64,000 nt of DNA from Pyralis farinalis (lineage: Eukaryota > Arthropoda > Insecta > Lepidoptera > Pyralidae), in assembly GCA_947507595.1 (NCBI GenBank), contig OX382273.1:11963880-12027879 (forward strand), given 5' to 3'. The notes under the pieces are model-generated. The model was not told the origin of the DNA, made no database searches, and saw nothing but the letters and a program-made list of their open reading frames with translations. The position numbers were made by a program, and so were the translations under genes. This document shows positions 63,530-64,000 of the stretch, in pieces (within the stretch, counting starts at the first letter, position 1; each line of letters opens with the position of its first letter).

Positions 63530-63673
63530 CCAGGAATCCAAAGAAACCTAGTATGCATAAAAATAGCTATGATAGCTATGTTTAAGAAGCAGGTGAGATA
63601 TAAGAACCACGTCATACGATGCTCAGTTCACTTTATCTCCCCCGCAAGTGACTTGGTCTAAAAATATAGAAAG
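63530..63673 (+). mobile_element. RTE LINE 3' end, degenerate
   Basis: TCCAAAGAAACCTAGTATGC, GTTTAAGAAGCAGGTGAGAT, CATACGATGCTCAGTTCACT and CCCGCAAGTGACTTGGTCTA, then AAAATATAGAAAG. Confidence 0.75.
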
Positions 63674-64000
63674 AAGAGAATGCTAACTAAATAAGAATTT
63701 AATAATATAATTTAAATGATATATTAGTGGAAAAAGTTCTCGCTCTTTCTTGAAGGTTCTATGTGTCAATTATAAGCTTCTGCTTCAACTGATTCTAGAC
63801 TTACATAAAAAATACCATGTACGTCATCGTGCCAGTCAAACCTAATACATAATGTAACGTTTGCATTACAAGACGAATTTTACTTGATGCTAAGGTAAAT
63901 TACACACGTAAGACATTTGATGCGGTGTCCACCATTTTAAGCCATAAAAAGAGCGTCATAGATTTCTGTAAAATGCTTTATAATAAACTTTTTGATACAT
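63674..64000. other. Non-coding to window end
   Basis: Nothing recognised. Confidence 0.35.

Overview
The window looks like gene-poor, repeat-packed DNA from an insect, most probably a moth or butterfly. The support is high AT content with no bacterial gene organisation, tRNA-headed SINE families and RTE-type LINE 3' ends of a kind I recognise from Lepidoptera, a maT-like Tc1/mariner family, and insect Ty3/gypsy elements. The taxonomic call rests on remembered repeat families, not on a host gene. I could not support any intact host protein-coding gene, any true tRNA or rRNA gene, or a CRISPR array.

Layout. 1-3970 holds the 3' part of a decayed Ty3/gypsy element: pol with a frameshift and an in-frame stop, then four 69-bp tandem repeats, then an LTR-like tail. 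4-41 kb is a graveyard of short elements: relics of one maT-like mariner family, many copies of three SINE families (called S1, S2 and S3 here), many 5'-truncated RTE LINE ends, remnants of other LINEs, hairpin MITEs and several perfect short palindromes. 41.7-50.1 kb is a nested complex. A LINE on the minus strand (46575-48715) was split by a 330-bp repeat (family H, with a GGAC microsatellite). A young 4.6-kb Ty3/gypsy element (41708-46352, minus strand) lies in the TA microsatellite beyond the LINE's 3' end. Its LTRs are 186 bp and read as identical, and it has an exact tRNA-Pro primer binding site. Next to the LINE are a full-length S1 SINE and two more H copies. 53360-54650 is a mariner with complete ends and an uninterrupted 350-codon transposase whose third catalytic Asp is Gly. 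55-64 kb returns to SINE, LINE and mariner relics and ends with a hairpin MITE.

How the parts relate. Most short elements are non-autonomous or 5'-truncated. The SINEs and LINE ends depended on LINE machinery, and the MITEs on transposases encoded elsewhere. The two best-preserved autonomous elements each carry visible lesions: an in-frame TAA plus a 9-codon integrase deletion in the gypsy element, and Asp to Gly in the mariner. The most rewarding observations are these lesions, the precisely reconstructable insertion site of an H repeat, the modular SINEs, the 69-bp array, and a set of unrelated perfect palindromes with tiny loops. All family names come from recognition of motifs in the sequence; no database search was possible.
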